This document shows positions 1 to 11,883 of a stretch of 64,000 nt of DNA, one piece after another; positions within the stretch are counted from its first letter, which is position 1, and each line of letters begins with the position of its first letter. Under the pieces are notes generated by a model. The model was given only the letters and a program-made list of their open reading frames with translations. It had not been told where the DNA came from and did no database searches. The stretch is from assembly GCA_022592445.1 (NCBI GenBank), contig JABYQR010000030.1:1-64000 (forward strand), read 5' to 3'. Made by a program: the position numbers and the translations under genes. The DNA comes from Cytidiella melzeri (Eukaryota; Basidiomycota; Agaricomycetes; Polyporales; Irpicaceae).

Positions 1-288
1 TTGCCTCTTTGCATTGCATTGCCTTGCTTGGTTTTACTTTACATCTTTCTACCCGGAACCTATCCCAGCTACCCAAACAAACCACAGCGCTTTTGGCTTT
101 GCACTCCAAGCCCTGCAAATGCATCACTGCTCGCCCAAGTCTAGGTGCAGCCTAGGACTCTTGGACCCACTTGCAACCTACATTCACGCATACCCTCAAC
201 CCCTACTTACACATGTAATTGCCTCTCGCGAGGTCAGGTGTGTTTGTGCCCGGTCCCTTTGTGTCCGGGGGGTATGTTAGTGTCACAG
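1..288 (+). other. Flank left of the retrotransposon break, possibly the end of another LTR element
   Basis: No gene can be supported here. Near 268-273 there is a run of G directly followed by TATGTTAGTGTCACAG. A purine run followed by TG is the arrangement of a polypurine tract next to a 3' LTR on the plus strand. The adjoining copia coding frame (minus strand) is recognisable down to its F-A-P-V-A motif and is lost within a few bases of position 288. The simplest reading is a junction between the copia remnant and a second element or a deletion scar. Only a few bases of any second LTR would be present, so this stays an inference. Confidence 0.3.
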
Positions 289-2400
289 CGCGACTGGAGC
301 AAACAAGTTGTTTGCATAGTAATCAATACCATCGCGCTGAGAGTATCCTTGCGCAACAAGTCTTGACTTGAGTTTAGTAACTTTGCCATGTTCGTACTTG
401 GTCTTGTAGACGAAGCGAGAACCAGTAATGTTGGCATTTTGTGGCGGGATACAGTATTCCCAAGTGCCAAGTTGTTCTAGTGTATCAACCTCAAGTTTCA
501 TAGACTTAAACCAATCGTCTTCGAGAGGGTGATTAAGTACATCTTTGAAAGTGACAGGGTCACCGACATCCTCAGCATAGTAAGCGTTAAACTCAGTTAA
601 GTAGAAAGCAATGTTAGTGTCTACTTCGTTGGAGTTTAGACTACGAGCTTTACACGATAGTTGAGGAGTTCTGTTGGAACGCCTTGGACCAGTAGGGTCA
701 GGCTCGTCGATTTCCATTGGTTCTATGTGAGGGTTGTCCTCAAGTTCAAGTTGTTTTTCAGTAGTAAGTTTTTCAACATTTGGTTCTTTCTCCCCTTCAA
801 TTTGTACCGTAGAGTCAACAAATTGCAAGTTACGTTCAACTCCAACATGTTGTCCAAAGTAAACGTAGTGACCTTTAGAGTGTTCAGCAAAGCCTATCCA
901 GACTCTCCTTTTACCCTTAGATGCTAGTTTATTTGTGCAATATTCGTCGTATACAATGCACGGCTGACTGAAGACTTGAAGTCCATCAAGGTTAGCATCT
1001 GTGCCATATCGCTTAAAGTAAGGAGTTTTGTAGTTAAGTATAGTACAAGGAGAACGATTGTACACATACATCGCGTATAATGCAGCGTACCACCATAGTC
1101 GATTTGGTAAAGATGCAGTATGCAGGTTTACTCGAATCAAGTTCATAATAGTTTGATGTACACGCTCAGCAACACCGTTTTGCTGAGGAGTATCATGTAC
1201 AGTAAGACGTAGTATAGTTCCTTGAGTTTTCAAGTAAGCAGTCATAGCTTTACTGGTAAAGACACCGTCGTTATCAGCTTGAAGTATCTTGACACGAATA
1301 CCATATTGCGTCAAAAGTTCAGTAGAGAAAATGACCCATTGAGTATAGGCGTCATCTTTAGTAACTAGTGGTGCAAGTACCAACCATCTAGTAGCATTGT
1401 CAACAATAGTCAACCAGTATTTATGTTTACCAGTAATCAACGCTGTGGGTAGAGGCCCAAAGATGTCAATATGAAAGTGATCTCCGAAAGCTTCAGCTAA
1501 CGATGAAGAACGGAGGTTAGGTACGGTATTGCGATGGATATTGTTAAGTAAACAATCCTCGCACGGAGTTTCAGTATGGTCAGTTATATGATCAGTAATG
1601 ATTGACGAAGTTTGAAGTAGTTTCTTGATCATGAAGTAACTGAGATGACCGAGTTTTGTATGTAGTTCGAGTAGAGTAATGCCAGTTCTATGCACGCTTG
1701 CTCAAGAAGTCACTCGAGTTGATGATAGCGTGTATAAATCATTTGATTTTCTAACTACAGCCACACAAGTGGAGTCTGAGTTGTATATAGTACAAAGATT
1801 GTTATAGAAAGTAAAACGATAATCAGAGTCCAGTTTTCCAACACTGATTAAAGTAAAAGATAGAGTTGAGTTGAAGTAGACGTTCTTTAGCAAGAGTTCA
1901 GTAAGCTTACCACTTTCCTGTTCCACCTCGAGTACCATGTCACCAGCGAGTTTCAAAACTAGTTGTTCTGAGTTGGCAACAGTCAGTACGATAGTTGGTA
2001 CGGAGTGGACATTGAAAAGTAAGTCTCGATACGGCGTACAGTGTATAGTTGCGCCAGTATCAAGAATATGTATTGACTCGTCTGTTGACAAAGTCGCATA
2101 CAGCGGAAGTAGAGTAGGAAAAGTAGTAGTAAGCGAAGTACTTACGTGCATAGTGACGTCGGACTCAGAGAGAGCCGACGCCCACGCGCTCTGGTTTCGA
2201 CGAGGAGTAGTTGTCGACGGACCAGTGACAGCGGGAGTAGTGACGACAGCGGCGGCAGTGGCAGCTTTGCCCTTGGCACCAGCAGCAACGGACTTCCGAG
2301 TGATACCCTTTCTCTTCATTGCCTCCTTGGACTTCTCTGTCCAGGGCGAAGGGCAAGTAGGCGTCGTGTGGCCTGTCTCGTTGCAGTTGTAACACTTCAT
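283..2400 (-). pseudogene. pol: copia pol remnant: zinc knuckle, protease, integrase, start of RT
   Basis: The zinc knuckle C-Y-N-C-N-E-T-G-H-T-T-P-T-C lies just below 2400. The aspartic protease site I-L-D-T-G-A-T lies near 2065. A TGA at 1702-1704 interrupts the same frame. The integrase follows, with its H-H-C-C finger (ending C-E-D-C near 1560) and the D-D-E core: D in H-I-D-I-F-G, D in L-Q-A-D-N-D-G, E in N-G-V-A-E-R. The reverse transcriptase begins (W-E-Y, F-V-Y-K-T-K, then L-F-A-P-V-A) but is cut off near 288 before the Y-V-D-D site. There is therefore no catalytic RT or RNase H. Confidence 0.85.
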
Positions 2401-3722
2401 CTTTGAAGTGTCACGGACGGACTTCTCCTTAGAGTAAGGAGCGGCGGCCGCACGAGCGGAGGAAGTGGCTTTCGCCGGACGTTTGACATGTTTGTCAACT
2501 GCTGGCGATGTGGCGGATGAACCACCAGCGGGCCTATTGCGAGGAACGAGGGTTGACGAACCCTTAGACCGAGAGCGGTCAAGTGGATGAGCAAGTCGAA
2601 CTATGGAAGTCGCGGCAAAGCTCCATGCTCAGAGAGATGGGGTTGTAGTCGTACTTCTTGCCCGCAGGAGTACGGAAACGCACACCAGCCTCGTAGCTAG
2701 CGCGAGTATGCGCATAGGCGGGGGGAATGATGCCGACGAGGGCGGAGTAGAAAATGTGTTGAGGGAATTCAATCTCCTTGGAAAGAATCTTTGAGTAAAA
2801 GATTGTGCGTGTTGTTGAGTAGTTTGTCCATTTCGTGGACAGGACGGCAGAGGGAGAAGAGTTGAAAGATTTTGTTTGCGTCCGACATATTAGAAGTTGG
2901 TTCGAAATGTTCGGAGAGTTTCTCCATCAGTCTGTGGGGCGTGGTCTCGTTGAGATAGTTGGCCTTCACAGAGTCCACAATGTGTCCGGCCAGGACGTTA
3001 AAGACGGCCCGTTGGACCTCTTGAGGAATGGTCAGACCACCCCTATAGCTGTAGAAGTCGACAATAGTCGACATTGCAGTATCGATGCGGAATTTCCACA
3101 TCGGCCAGGTATCAGGACCTGTGAGTTTGCCAACATCTGCGAAGGCTTTGTGGACGTCGCTAAGTGACATAGTATACTCCACATCGTGCTTTGGAGGCAC
3201 GGAAAGGAGGGATGACACCGCTCGCGCGGAGTCGGTAGGGCCAGATGGCGAGGGGGACGGTGCACGATGGGCTCTGGGCAGTTTGCCCCTTCGCCTTTCG
3301 TGCGCCTCGTCGTCATCCATAGGATCGTCGCTATCGTCTGACAATGGCTTAGTGGGGTGACAACAGGCGAAGTCGTTGTGAAGAGTATCGAATGGGGTGC
3401 ATCGACGGTCTGAGGAGGGTGCTGAGACTCGACGTGATGCCGTGATGCGGGCGGTTGGGTGGTTGACGACGGCAGAGGTAGTAGGGACGTTTGGGGCGTG
3501 GTCAGAAGGTGCAGGACCTGGGGTACCAGCGCGAGAAGCGGAAGACATTGGAGGTTGTTGAGGAGGAGTAGGAGCAGGAGGAGGAGTTGGAGTAGGAGTG
3601 AAGACAGGAGTACGTCTCCTGCAAGTGGTACGAGGGATAGTGCCTCGAAGAAAATCGGTTTGGTGTTGTTCGCGCGTAGAACAACGAGGTTGAGGCTGAT
3701 CAGTGGGATCAGAGCTCATCAA
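2401..3722 (-). pseudogene. gag: copia gag, frameshifted
   Basis: An open frame of about 317 residues starts at 3722. It has a Pro- and Ser-rich N-terminus, then a UBN2/retrotransposon-gag-like region (D-T-W-P-M-W-K-F-R-I, later a segment rich in hydrophobic residues ending L-L-L-K-D-S-F). The frame stops at 2769. Protein similarity seems to continue in other frames down to the zinc knuckle at about 2395, so at least one or two frameshifts separate the halves. Gag packages element RNA into virus-like particles. This copy is inactive as it stands. Confidence 0.75.
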
Positions 3723-3775
3723 CTGGTGGGCAGTGAGTGCAGAGAGTAGTATGAGTTAGGTAAAGAGCTTATCCG

Positions 3776-3787
3776 GGGCTCATAACC
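3776..3787 (-). other. Primer binding site matching the initiator tRNA-Met anticodon arm
   Basis: The plus strand reads GGGCTCATAACC, which is the anticodon arm of eukaryotic initiator tRNA-Met with its CAT anticodon. It directly adjoins the LTR edge TGTTAG at 3788. Copia-type elements are known to prime from an internal half-tRNA fragment of initiator Met, so position and sequence agree. It also fixes the inner LTR boundary. Confidence 0.75.
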
Positions 3788-4166
3788 TGTTAGAAGGCTA
3801 TGAAAGTAGAGGAAAGTGTTGAGAGAGCAAGACTGAGAGAGATCACACAGTGGGAGTTGGGGATCAAAAGTGCGTGCTGTTGCATTGATCAGAGTAAGTC
3901 TTAAATACAGTAACTAGTACGGCGCTAGTACATTGAGCGTCTAAGTATGATAGTCGAACAGAGACCACCACATGCACTGCAAACTGTCAGCTGCAAGACG
4001 TCCATAGGACGAGGACCAGAGAGCGAAGCACTAGCTTCGTACTTGCGAATCTACCCTACCTGCAGTACGAATACAATGCTTCTCACAGTTCTCACACCCA
4101 CAATCTAGTTCACCTGTACTACAGAACTCGTCTTTCGTTCCTTTTCTCAATAAAGTGCTGCTACAT
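3788..4166 (-). repeat. 5' LTR of the copia remnant
   Basis: The inner edge at 3788 abuts the primer binding site. In element orientation the LTR ends CTAACA. The outer edge is uncertain; a TGTAGC start at about 4166 would give an LTR of about 380 bp with TG...CA ends. No second LTR is present for comparison, so no target duplication can be assigned. No coding potential was seen. The edge lies only some 45 bp from the stop codon of the neighbouring peptidase gene. Confidence 0.6.
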
Positions 4167-4210
4167 GTCGCAAGGATCAATATAACCACCTCGAGCAGCC
4201 TCTTCCTGCT

Positions 4211-7204
4211 CTAAGGTGTAATCTTCACCGCCAGCTTCTCAATCACATGCGCAACACGCTTCACCTGCTCCTCCGCAAAGGTCGCGTTCTTGTCGTAGAC
4301 CAAGGCGTCATAAATCGACGGCAGCGTCGTCGCTCCGTAACCTATATCAGTACAAGCATCAGCAAATCTTTCCGTCATAGAAAATTACAGATGTAACAAC
4401 GTACCGAGCCACTTTCCGGGAGCAACGCCCAAATGCCTGTACCACTCGCGATCTTTGATACCATCCTCATCCAAGAACCCTTTCTCGAATCCGACAAGCT
4501 TCGCATTTGACTTTTGCACACGCTTCGCCGCTTTGATAAATTCCTTCACCGGGTCAGGCTTCCTGAGGATATAATATAGCGATTTCTTCAGCCAGCGGAG
4601 GACACGATTGTGTGAGCGAGAGGGCCCGGGCAACTTGGAGAGCTTGTCCTTGAAATCTTTTTCGGCTGCGGTTTTCTCTTCGTCGAGCTTCGCGCTGGCG
4701 GCTTGCAGCTTGTGAATGGCATGTCGAAGGTGGTGGAAGTTTATGGAGGAGTCCACAGAATGAGTGACAGCAAGTTTCTCGATTCTACATAACCGACGAC
4801 ATTGTCAACACAGACTATTATCAAGGCTCAAGTAGAAGGAACGTGACTGCCTACTTGTCCAAGTAATCATTGAACTCCAAGGCGTACTGCGTTGTATTCA
4901 GTGGCAATATAATCGCGTCCGTCAGTCTCAACGCAACCAAGCCGAGGTGTTTGGCCACAGCAACGTGTCTATAGAATCCAGGGTCGCCGTAGAGTTCTTG
5001 CCATCGCTGCGTGTCGTAGAGCGAGTGGTGGTGGTACACTGCATCAAACGGAGTCCCGCCGAACCCTTGGTCCATGCTGGCAATTCCAAGCCTCTGTAGG
5101 AAAGCTGTGTAGTCACTACCTGACCCAAGTGCTCCAATTCCTGTGGGGCTGGTTCGCCGTTCTGTTTGTATTTTCTCGAAGGCTTGCATGACGGCCTCGT
5201 CTCCTTTGCCCACTTTGAATGGCCCAACGTCGGTCTTCGCATCCCACAGTGCCCTGCCTACGTCTGTGGGGTGGGGAAGCTCAAGCGCAGCTTGCTTGAT
5301 GAGATTCGCCAGAGATGGAGAAGCACTCGCGTGCCAGGTTGAGCCGGAAGACGAGATATCTATATTACCAAGATTATGAGTTACTCCCATGAGAGGCGAT
5401 GAGTCACGATCTACCTGTGTTCAGATAAGCAACAACGTTGTTCGAGATCCAATCGCTGAAATCTTCTGCCCATTCCGTAGAACCAACAAGGCCGTACTAG
5501 TGTTACAATCAGTATCCTGTTGTCAATACATACCAAAACTACATACCTCTTCGGCATCCCAGCTTGCGATGAGGACATTCCTCAGTGGCTTCCATCCTTG
5601 CTTTACAAGGGCGCCGAATCCTCGAATAACTTCGTGCAGAGATACAGTGCCAGAAGTTGGATCCGCGGCACCCAAGACCCATGCTGCGAACGCCTATCGT
5701 CAATAAGCAGCATGACACACTATGTGAAATGCCTTGCCATCACGATGACAACCGAGAACTACCGTCTCGTCCTTGATGTGACCAGGAATGACAGCTATAG
5801 TGTTGTAAATTGGCATTGTCTTGTAGTCCACTGTGGGCCGAGTTGATCAGCTTGATCAGCTTGCCTATGCGCCAGTACATACCATGGTTAACCAATTTGA
5901 CCTTCCTCGCACTAGTTTGGCCATTCAGCACGCGAGCGTCGGTAGCAGACGAAATCTCCTTGAGGAGAACCTGCGCGTTCGCCCACGAGATGGGTAAGCT
6001 GGGAATCTTTGGGATGTTCTCTCCCTCGGTACGCGTCGCGTTTTCATACGCGGGGTATCCAGGAGTTGTCGGGTCGCCTGAATGAGAAATTTCAATTGCT
6101 GTAAGCTCTTGTTTATTGAGCTGGACTTACCTGGGTGTAAGGAAATGAATTGCACGGAGCCACGCTGGACAGACGTCGGGTTTCTAGCAGGACCAAGAGG
6201 GTACGGTGCATACCCGTTCCCAACGGTCACGACACCATCGTCTCGTGGATCGGAATACATGAGAACGCCAATGGCACCACGTTCCTGTGCTCCTTTGATC
6301 TAATGCTCACGTCAGCTGCCCGGGCGTATCTTGCGAGATTGTGCAATGTACCTTCAAGCCGCGGAAGGTATCAAAGTACCTCGTCAACACGACTTTGCCA
6401 GTGAAGTTTGCACCGCTGGCCTCCAGCTCGTCGTAATCCTCCTTCGTGCCGTAGTTTGCATAGATCAGCTGTCCCTCAGCAGTACCATTCTTGCTCATTC
6501 CATGGAAAGTGGGAACGGCGTCTCTGTATTTGGCAGCATCGGGATCGAGAGGGTCTCCGTCCTCAACAAGGTCTGCGCCCCACACAGATCCACCATCATC
6601 TCCTACGATTTGCAAGGAACGGTCAACAGGGGTATTCATGACCGGATTGTAGGTGTCTATCCACGCAACAGGCTGCTTCAAGCTAGCAATGTTGAGTGTC
6701 GCGTTACGAGATGCTTCTGACCCTGCGGAGAAGATGGGTTCATCTGGCGGAGCGGAGATGTTGAGCTCATTCTGGAAAAGCTTCAGGATAACTTTGGAAT
6801 CCTCGAAGTCCTCTTTAGAGGAGGCGATATGCGGGTGTGTCGCATATGCACGTGACGCTGCTAGTGCGCTATCCTCGTTTGGTACTGATCTAGAGGTGGG
6901 AGTTGGCAAGGGAAAATCAGAAGAGGCAAAGTATCACGCACAAATACAGTTTCTCGGCCTCATCCCCAGAGATAGCGTTCTGGTTGCTGAACGCGCGGAG
7001 TGCCCATTGTCGCGACGTGTCGTGCTCAGTAAAGTGAGTCTTCGTAAAATTGAACAACCCGTAGTACGCCAATGTCAGTCCAAGAATTACACGGTATGGA
7101 GACCACCGTGAACGCATCCGGTTCTGAACCTGCCCGTACTTCTCGAGGTCGCCTGTAGGATAAATGCCACTTAGCTCATCTTTGGCACCTTTACCAGACT
7201 GCAT
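4211..7204 (-). CDS. Glutamate carboxypeptidase II-like M28 family membrane peptidase
   Basis: A spliced type II membrane protein of roughly 850-900 residues. After the ATG at 7204 comes a short cytosolic tail and one membrane helix (V-I-L-G-L-T-L-A-Y-Y-G-L-F). A protease-associated domain follows, then the M28 zinc peptidase core, then the helical transferrin-receptor-like dimerisation domain. The co-catalytic zinc site is complete: H-R-D-A-W-V, A-A-D-P, W-D-A-E-E-Y-G with catalytic Glu and a Glu ligand, L-N-T-D, and Y-H-H-H-S-L-Y-D-T. The family cleaves C-terminal Glu or other residues from peptides outside the cytosol; fungal members are often vacuolar or cell surface (known of the family, not shown here). 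The last exons join cleanly to a stop at 4211-4213. One intron has a GC donor. It appears intact despite the retrotransposon directly downstream. Confidence 0.93.
5684..5737 (-). other. GC-AG intron inside the zinc site of the M28 peptidase
   Basis: On the minus strand the exon ends ...CATCGTGATG, then GCAAGG starts the intron, which ends TTCGCAG before CATGGGTC. Only this 54-nt splice restores the conserved H-R-D-A-W-V motif in frame. No GT donor nearby does so. GCAAGG fits the known strict consensus of GC-AG introns. Confidence 0.75.
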
Positions 7205-7939
7205 TGTCGACTCGAACCTCGAACGAGTGAGGTGTTGGGGTTGTGTAAGAAAGAGTTGTGGGGATCCCACTCACGGCGTCATATTACTGCATTCGCGCGG
7301 CTCATCAGCACATCATCTCTCCACTGATGCGCTCAGCATGTCGCACGGCGGTGACCACAAGGAAAGCGAGCTGGGCTATCGCCAACTTTCAGTGAGGTGT
7401 TTGCTGCAAGAGCCTCGTAGTGAGCAAGGCCACCCGGGAAAACGAAACGCACTGATTTACACGTGTTTTCAAACTATACAATTATAATCCTTTGAGGTGG
7501 TACACTTGGCGAGGTTTCCTTGGTAGAGTTGGACCTCAAAGCGACGCTATTGCGGAAGCTGTGGCACCAGAGACGTCGACTGCACCGACTTGACGTTGTA
7601 TAGAGAACCTGTTTGACTTGGCTGTCTAAGTGTGAGGGGCAAAGCAGGATTGTTACTGTACAGGTACCTACATGCTACGCGAATAAATAATGTTGCTCAA
7701 GTACTTGTGATTCCATCCCATATAAACATTAGACTAGCGAACTGGAAGATCACAGAAAACTCTTACAAATCTATCAAACCAAACAGGCCGCAAAATATCA
7801 CCGTAGCTTGCGTACTAGAAACTCAACATTGTGATGAGCGACGTGAACAAGAGATGAGCACTGTTTACTGACCTCATCTGTTCAAACTCAATGTTGCGGA
7901 GACGATTACTCGGCCGTCTCAGCACGGCATCTGAGATCC
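7205..7939. other. Intergenic, no gene seen
   Basis: About 735 bp between the 3' end of WD40 paralogue A (minus) and the start of the M28 peptidase (minus). It must hold the peptidase promoter and the terminator of paralogue A. I see no coding frame with family features and no RNA gene. Confidence 0.5.
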
Positions 7940-10900
7940 CTACATCGTTGAATGTGCCACCAACGTGTGGCACGAAGAGTTGGAGAGGCCCGCAGAGAGA
8001 GCGGTTGAGTCCTCTACGCTGTCCCTCTCACTCTCCGACTCCTCGTCGGACCCCGGTGCCCAAATATGAATTGCGCCATCGTGTGTGCCAGTAGCGAACA
8101 TGTAGTCACTCGAGCCTCGATTCCAAGCAAAGGACGTCAATTGACCTTCGAGGCTATGCAGAGCTTTGATGCAGTACACGAGTGCGGCAGAATCGCGGTC
8201 CCAGACGTAGATGTCTCCCACTGTAGTACGAAGGTCAATTACTACATAGAGAATGTGTGGAAGCGCATGTGTGGCACGCTAACCTGTTCCTGCGCGTAGT
8301 ACGAGGTGATCATGCTCGCCTCCGAAGATGCTAGGAAGTGCAGCAAAGGATGTCTTCTCTTGCGGCATGTAAATGTGCCGCATGACAAGATCTGTACCGG
8401 CGCTGTCGACTGCGAGCTTCCAGAGCTGGCTTGGTGCCTGCAAAGGTAGATGTTTCTTCGGCATTTGTACATATTCAGATGGGTGCAGAGAGAACGCACC
8501 TTGTTCTCGTAACTCACGAGAACGGACTTGTCATCTGAGGACAGAGCGACGTCGCTCATGTCATGATACACCGGCGCTTCCCTGGGTGACAAAATGGGTA
8601 AGCAGCTTTACACACAACCTGATGAGCTGAACGTACTTCACAACCCTGTGACCCGCCAAGTCCCACACTGAATGAGATATCAGAGCGATTTTGCTGAGCG
8701 CATGGCCCAGAACTTTACCAATGATACCATACTTCTGCCCGATCCGTTTCTCCTCTCGTAAGTACTTCCCGACGCATATCATCCAGCGGGAGTCCGAGGT
8801 AATGCAGACATTGCGAAGCTCGAGATGTTGCGTAGGGTAATCTCGTAGAATCTCAGCAACAGAGTGTTGGCTGGTATATCATGAAGACGTTGTTCCAGCA
8901 TGTACTCACCTCACCGGACGTGTTCTAATAATGGAGCATCGATGAGATTAGCGTTACAGCAACATGAAACATAGACGGACTATAGTCAAGACCCGCTGTC
9001 CCTGCATGGAGAAGAAGACTGTTCCGTAGCCTTCGTCAAATTACCAGCAAATCCAGCAGTACGGTACAGCACGTACTACTGTTATCGCCACTCCAGCTAG
9101 CCCTACGAATGGCACGGTCCTCGGCTTCCGGTTGGTGCTCTACAATTGAACTCGCCTGGTGAATCATGCCCTGTCAAAACCAACAGGTAAGTGACAGGTC
9201 ACAGAACGATTGCAGAACACTTACATTCTCATCCACATCCAACTGCCACACAATCAATTTGCGGTTAGATCTGGTGAGCAGTTTATTGCCTTCGGGAGAC
9301 CTGCAGGCAAGGGATAAACAGCAACCGCTGAACTTGTGAACGTATAGGCTTACCAGTCGGCTTGATGAACATAACCGGTGTTAGCTGGATACGTGAGGAC
9401 ACGTTCGCAGAGCACAGGTGTCTGCTTATCACGTAAGTACGTTGACGTTGGCCTGTGTAGTCCATGCACGCACTGTAACACGTAAGACGAACGACTGAGA
9501 ATCCCAACTGTACCGCAATATAAACAACACTGACGGACACAAACCAAAGTGTCAGGACATACCTGGACGTGACCAAAAATTGGCCATTTGGTGAGAACTG
9601 CAAGGAGCGTACAAGTGCTCCGTGTCTTTCGTTGACCTGATGCGACATTGAAATGGTCATACTTTGCAGCTTGGGGATTGAGTCGAAGCGCAATGTCTTG
9701 AAGGGAACGCCTGTAATGTGGGCAAACCGGAGAGACGGTCCAGCAGCCCGACGCTTAGGCCTTTGTCGTTGAAGTTCGATAATTCGGCGTATGGCTTCAT
9801 GCCAGCGATGTCTAGCCCTGGCAGACGGGGTCATACCATTCATTTCATGACCGAGCCAGAATGAAACATTCGAGTTGCTGTGAGGGTGTGACGGCCGTCT
9901 GATACCAATGTTCACCGCAGCTTCGCCAACGTCCGCTGTAGTATCGTTGAGCTCGATGTCTTTCTCCACTGATATAGCGGGAAACGTCAGAGGTCGTACG
10001 AAAGGCTTGTATGGATCAACTAACCTAGTCTGCGCCTCACGAACACCAAGCTGACAGGTTGCCACCAATCCATCATGGACTTGACGACATGATCCTTCTT
10101 CCGGTTGATGACATCGAAAAGCCACACACGACCTTCATGGTGAGTGTACACCAGCAGCTCGCAGATGAACCAACCCGACACAGCGACAAGTCCAAGGCAC
10201 GAGGCTGTGGAAAGGAAAGTGATTATAACGAGCGTCGCACGACTCTGAGCGCGTGTGAGTGCTACATGAACAACAATCGAATGTTTGTGGCTTACCTGCT
10301 GGGGCGTGAAAGCAAGCAGTATGAGGGCGATAAAAAAGCACGCGATGGACAGAACGAGGAAAATGAATGGGAATTTCTTGATCCATACGAGAATCCACCA
10401 AGGGACGTGGTGATTTGGAGATCGACTGAAGCTTCCGTTAGAATTGCTCCAAGGTGATTAGAGGAAGCTTACTATATAGCTTGCATCCAACTCAGTGCCA
10501 GAAGCCCATTTGCAGCAGAACCGACACTGAAGATTAGCGACATATACCAGAGCAATACAATTGTCTGGTTTAAGCCTAAGGCCCCGGTCACACTGGTGCC
10601 AAAGACCTGGAGCATACTGGTGGCAGCACTTGCGAACAGTCCTGCAACAATTGTTTGGTTCTGTAGGTTTGCAGCGCTGTGGTCCTGAGATGCCCGGACA
10701 GTCGGTATACCTGCAAAGATCGGTCCCGTCAGTCGCATGTTACATAGGAACCCCTAAATATGTACCTAGCTTCGTGAACACCGGGATGAAATGCTTCGCA
10801 AGAGTCTCTAGACGGTCTCCGATGTCGGCCATAGAGTCATAGAGGTACGTTTGAACAGCCAAAGTAGAATATTGATCTATCATATGATTCAGCACCGTCC

Positions 10901-11742
10901 AGCACTGGCCTGGCAAAAGCCATTTTTTGCTTACGGTCAAAACCGTCTAAAGAATCAGCCCAGCTCTAGACAGTAGTAGTTAGTACAGCCTCAATTTCGC
11001 TTCATATCGATGCGCTTACGCGAAGATCTTCGGCGAGAGTCCAGTCCGGTAGCTCCTCCACAAATTCTGGAAATTGGCTGAAGCAATCAAATAGCGTCAT
11101 AACGCCCTCCGAAAAGGTTTGAAATTCCAAAGCCAATTCATCAGGCTTGAGCTTCACGTTGTCTGTTGAAGACTGGATCCAAGTCTTGTGATTGACATGA
11201 TGCTTCGTCCTCCAGCGGCGAACAATCTTCAGAGGAGTGGGCCGGTCGCTACTTTGCGCTTGGATTTCCTCAGGGAAGAGGTTCATGGCGTTTTGGCGGA
11301 AGTGATGGAGGACGCGACCAAGGTGGTCGCGGAGATGAGTTGATGCGGAGAGGATACCCGCAGAGCTCCCCAGCTTTCGAGCTTCGTTACAGAGCTTACG
11401 GAGCTGCACGGCTGATGTCAGTATAACGGCAAACCATTGTCTTGAAGTCTGCTCGTACCTGTTTGTCTAGTTGTCTAACTTGCCTGTGTTGCGGTTATCA
11501 TGTTTTGTGCCGTGAGATCAATATCTGGCTCGGGATAACGGGGCAGACGTACCTCTCGAATGTGACATATACCTCAGCTCCTTCGTTCAGCTGCATCACG
11601 TTGTGTGCTGGCAATGAGCGGTTAACTTGACATATTTCGAGGAAAGCTAGTGGATCTTACAATTTGTTCTCGCTCTGCCGATATTGGAGGGGTGTGCGTA
11701 TAGGGAGGAGCCGTCTGACGAAACTGAGCCACCTTTACCCAT
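7940..11742 (-). CDS. Membrane-anchored WD40 propeller protein, paralogue A
   Basis: About 850-900 residues in some 20 exons, starting M-G-K-G-G-S-V-S-S-D-G-S-S-L-Y and ending at a TAG at 7940. After a short Ser-rich N-terminus comes a helical domain (R-K-L-C-N-E-A-R-K-L-G-S-S-A-G...N-L-F-P-E-E-I). Three or four membrane helices follow, in the segments around L-L-W-Y-M-S-L-I-F-S, F-P-F-I-F-L-V-L-S-I-A-C-F-F and T-F-L-S-T-A-S-C-L-G-L, with the signature H-H-V-P-W-W between. The C-terminal half is a WD40 propeller of the Gid7/WDR26 kind (L-V-R-S-L-Q-F-S-P-N-G, L-L-T-R, D-I-Y-V-W-D-R-D-S, F-A-T-G-T-H-D-G). All exon phases I tested match paralogues B and C and none is disrupted, so it looks functional. 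The biochemical role is unknown. A membrane-tethered protein-interaction platform is inference. Confidence 0.85.
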
Positions 11743-11883
11743 GTCAAATACCAGCAGCGAGACAGAGTTGAGTGAAGATGTTCGCCTATCTGTCAGCCTT
11801 TTGAAAGTACGCGTCTCGCATATAACGAACTCTTTTCGCACTGCGGCATGAGATGATCGCTCATGTTGGGCATGTAGTTCATT

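Larger units (their letters stand above)
283..4166 (-). mobile_element. Truncated Ty1/copia LTR retrotransposon
   Basis: Read on the minus strand the order is 5' LTR, primer binding site, gag, zinc knuckle, aspartic protease, integrase, start of reverse transcriptase. Integrase before reverse transcriptase is the hallmark of the copia (Pseudoviridae) order. The rest of reverse transcriptase, RNase H and the 3' LTR are missing because the element stops near 288. Frameshifts between about 2600 and 2770 and an in-frame stop at 1702-1704 show that it cannot encode a full polyprotein. The outer LTR edge (about 4166) is a guess; the inner edge at 3788 is firm. Confidence 0.88.
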
